From the NCBI GenBank assembly GCA_903938935.1, contig CAJAFD010000197.1:1-8644 (forward strand): 8,644 nt of DNA, in the 5' to 3' direction. The notes below the pieces were generated by a model. It saw nothing but the letters and a program-made list of their open reading frames with translations. It did not search any database and was not told where the DNA came from. The position numbers were made by a program, and so were the translations under genes. The DNA is from an uncultured Opitutia bacterium (GTDB lineage Bacteria; Verrucomicrobiota; Verrucomicrobiia; Opitutales; Opitutaceae). Shown in pieces: positions 7,049 to 8,644 of the stretch. Each line of letters starts with the position of its first letter. The first letter of the stretch is position 1.

Positions 7049-8494
7049 TTAGAGCAACCGGCCTGGTCGATAGTCCGCCGCGCCCTTATGTTTGCGGGCG
7101 AGTGGCTGCACGCCTTCGACGAAGGCATCGACCTGATGGGGCGCAGCGCCGACGAAACGGGCGTTTTCCGAGAGAATGGCGATGAGGGCTTTCTTACCGA
7201 GGCCGAGACGTTTGTCGCCGGCGAGACGGGAGAGCAGATCGGCGTCGCCCCCGGAGCGCAGAGCCTTGGCGGCAGCGAGGGCGTGTTCCTTGATGGCTTC
7301 GTGGGCGGTTTCGCGACCGGCGCCACGCTTGACGGCTTCCATGAGAATCGTGGTTGTCGCGAGGAAGGGGAGGTTGCGCTCGTTTTCGACGGCGATGGCG
7401 GCCGGGAAGGCCTCCATTTGGCGCAGCACGGTGAGGTAAGTTTCGAGCAGGCCGTCGATCGCGAAAAACGCGTCCGGCAGCGCAATCCGCCGCACGACGG
7501 AGCAGGAGACGTCGCCCTCGTTCCATTGGTGGCCGGCGAGTGCGCCGGTCATCGTCACGTAACCGGAGAGGATCGTGGAAAATCCGCAGATGCGCTCGCA
7601 GTTGCGGGCGTTGACCTTGTGCGGCATGGCCGACGAACCGACCTGGCCGGGCTGAAAGCCCTCGGTGACCAAGCCGGCACCCGCCATGAGGCGGAGGGTC
7701 GTGGCGAAACTCGCGGCCGCGGCGCCGATCTGGTGCAACGCCGTGACGACCTCGAAATCGAGGCTGCGCGGGTAGACTTGGCCCACGGCGCCGAGCGAGG
7801 CGTGGAAACCGAGATGTTTGATCACGCGAGACTCGAGCTGGTCGACCTTGACGTTGTCGTTGCCGAGGAGGGTGAGCTGATCGAGTTGCGTACCCACGGC
7901 GCCCTTCAGGCCGCGGACGGGGTAACGTTCGAGGAGTTCCTCGATGCGGGCGAAGGCGATCTGCAGCTCTTGACCGAACATCGCGAGGCGCTTGCCGAGG
8001 GTGGTGGGTTGCGCGGGGACGTTGGGGGTGCGGCCGGTGATCATCAGGTCGCGGTGGGCCCCGGCCTGCGTGGCGAGCGCGAGGAGCGCGGCGGCGGTCT
8101 TAAAGCGGACGAGTTTGAGGGCGCTGAAAATTTGGAGTTGCTCGACGTTTTCCGTGAGGTCGCGGCTGGTGAGCCCGAGGTGAATGAACTGGCGGTTCGC
8201 GAGCTCGGAAAATTCTTCGATACGCGCTTTCACGTCGTGGAGGGTGATGCGTTCGCGTTGCGCGATGGCGGCGAGATCGATGGTGGATTTGACGCGCTCG
8301 TAGTCCTTGATGGCGTCGGCAGGGATCGCCACGCCGAGATCGCGCTGGGCCTTCATCACGGCGATCCAGAAATCGCGTTCGAGGCCGACGCGGCCGTGCT
8401 GCGACCAGATGGCCTTCATGGCACCTGAGGCGTAGCGCTCGGCGAGGACGTTAGGGATGGCGGCGGCGGAGGCGGATTCGTTGGAAGCGTTCAC
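7049..8494 (-). CDS. purB: Adenylosuccinate lyase with His-to-Pro change in catalytic motif
   Basis: A 481-residue member of the fumarase/aspartase superfamily. The enzyme cleaves fumarate from SAICAR and from adenylosuccinate in purine synthesis and works as a tetramer whose active sites are shared between subunits. Evidence: ITLHDV with H86 at the position of B. subtilis His68, TSRDLTENV (109-117), TGRTPNVPAQPTTLGKR (153-169), RYPVRGLKGAVGT (190-202), and the flexible signature loop GSSAMPHKVN (286-295) with S287/S288. It resembles the actinobacterial-type PurB, in which the third motif normally reads RTHNV; here P157 occupies the place of the catalytic His (His141 in B. subtilis). The start is GTG at 8492-8494; the next in-frame ATG (8419) would remove the conserved RYAS segment. 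No Shine-Dalgarno or convincing promoter is visible in the 150 bp upstream. Confidence 0.93.
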   Translation of the reverse strand: MNASNESASAAAIPNVLAERYASGAMKAIWSQHGRVGLERDFWIAVMKAQRDLGVAIPADAIKDYERVKSTIDLAAIAQRERITLHDVKARIEEFSELANRQFIHLGLTSRDLTENVEQLQIFSALKLVRFKTAAALLALATQAGAHRDLMITGRTPNVPAQPTTLGKRLAMFGQELQIAFARIEELLERYPVRGLKGAVGTQLDQLTLLGNDNVKVDQLESRVIKHLGFHASLGAVGQVYPRSLDFEVVTALHQIGAAAASFATTLRLMAGAGLVTEGFQPGQVGSSAMPHKVNARNCERICGFSTILSGYVTMTGALAGHQWNEGDVSCSVVRRIALPDAFFAIDGLLETYLTVLRQMEAFPAAIAVENERNLPFLATTTILMEAVKRGAGRETAHEAIKEHALAAAKALRSGGDADLLSRLAGDKRLGLGKKALIAILSENARFVGAAPHQVDAFVEGVQPLARKHKGAADYRPGRLL

Positions 8495-8644
8495 GGGAAA
8501 AAGGGCTGAGTAAGCGGTCGCGCGGAAGGTTGGCGACGGGAAAAACGGGCGGCGCGCGGCAGAGGTGGGGCGGAGTTTTTACCAGCCACGGACGGTACGA
8601 ACACGATCTTGCCCCTTACACGCGGCTAAATGAGTGGCCCCACG

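Noticed and set aside
6861..7051. RNase P RNA-like fragments: GAGGAAAGT near 6864 and GGAATCTCTGCGGCTTA near 7035
   Set aside because: The other conserved RNase P regions are missing, the spacing is too short for the family, and the two fragments cannot form the P4 pairing. Part of the second also overlaps the purB stop codon.
7088..8428. 446-residue open frame on the plus strand inside purB
   Set aside because: It is antisense to a clear adenylosuccinate lyase, has acidic/Gly-rich low-complexity composition and no motifs; long antisense frames are expected in high-GC genes.
8570..8644. tRNA-like TTCGTACC loop on the minus strand
   Set aside because: The flanking bases do not form a five-pair T stem and no acceptor or anticodon arm can be drawn.

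Overview
The window is high-GC bacterial DNA with tightly packed genes. Shine-Dalgarno sequences are weak or absent at most starts; the last gene of the plus-strand cluster is the one clear exception. I find no mobile element, CRISPR array, tRNA or rRNA. Base composition, protein style and gene content (an ebo cluster beside a PPi-dependent phosphofructokinase) would suit a Verrucomicrobiota/Opitutaceae-like chromosome. That placement is inference from general resemblance, not a search result.

Plus strand, 41-5249: five co-directional, closely spaced or overlapping genes that I recognise as an ebo cluster in the order eboB-eboE-eboC-eboD-eboF. They encode a TatD-like metal hydrolase, a xylose-isomerase-like TIM-barrel protein, a UbiA-type membrane prenyltransferase, a 3-dehydroquinate-synthase-like sugar phosphate cyclase, and an alkaline-phosphatase-superfamily phosphodiesterase homologue. 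The sixth member, eboA, is not seen and would most likely lie just left of the window. Ebo clusters are known from cyanobacteria (linked to export of the scytonemin precursor), from pseudomonads (as edb) and from eustigmatophyte plastids. Their common product or substrate has not been established. No scytonemin genes or other recognisable natural-product genes are visible here, so the cluster stands alone within this window. Read together, the five proteins could make a cyclitol-type sugar, attach it to a prenyl or other lipid at the membrane, and process phosphoesters and metal-dependent intermediates. This is a hypothesis.

Middle, 5250-5456: a short gap carrying a perfect hairpin terminator with A and T runs on both sides, which serves the converging ebo operon and the phosphofructokinase gene.

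Minus strand, 5457-8494: two housekeeping genes, pfp (PPi-dependent 6-phosphofructokinase) and, upstream of it in transcription order, purB (adenylosuccinate lyase). They are separated by 335 bp with no recognisable gene. PurB reads Pro where the family has a conserved catalytic His (TGRTP instead of the usual RTH), a difference of one base; it is either a sequence error or a real and consequential substitution.

The most unusual content is the ebo cluster itself, with altered active-site motifs in EboF, EboD and EboC, and the PurB substitution.
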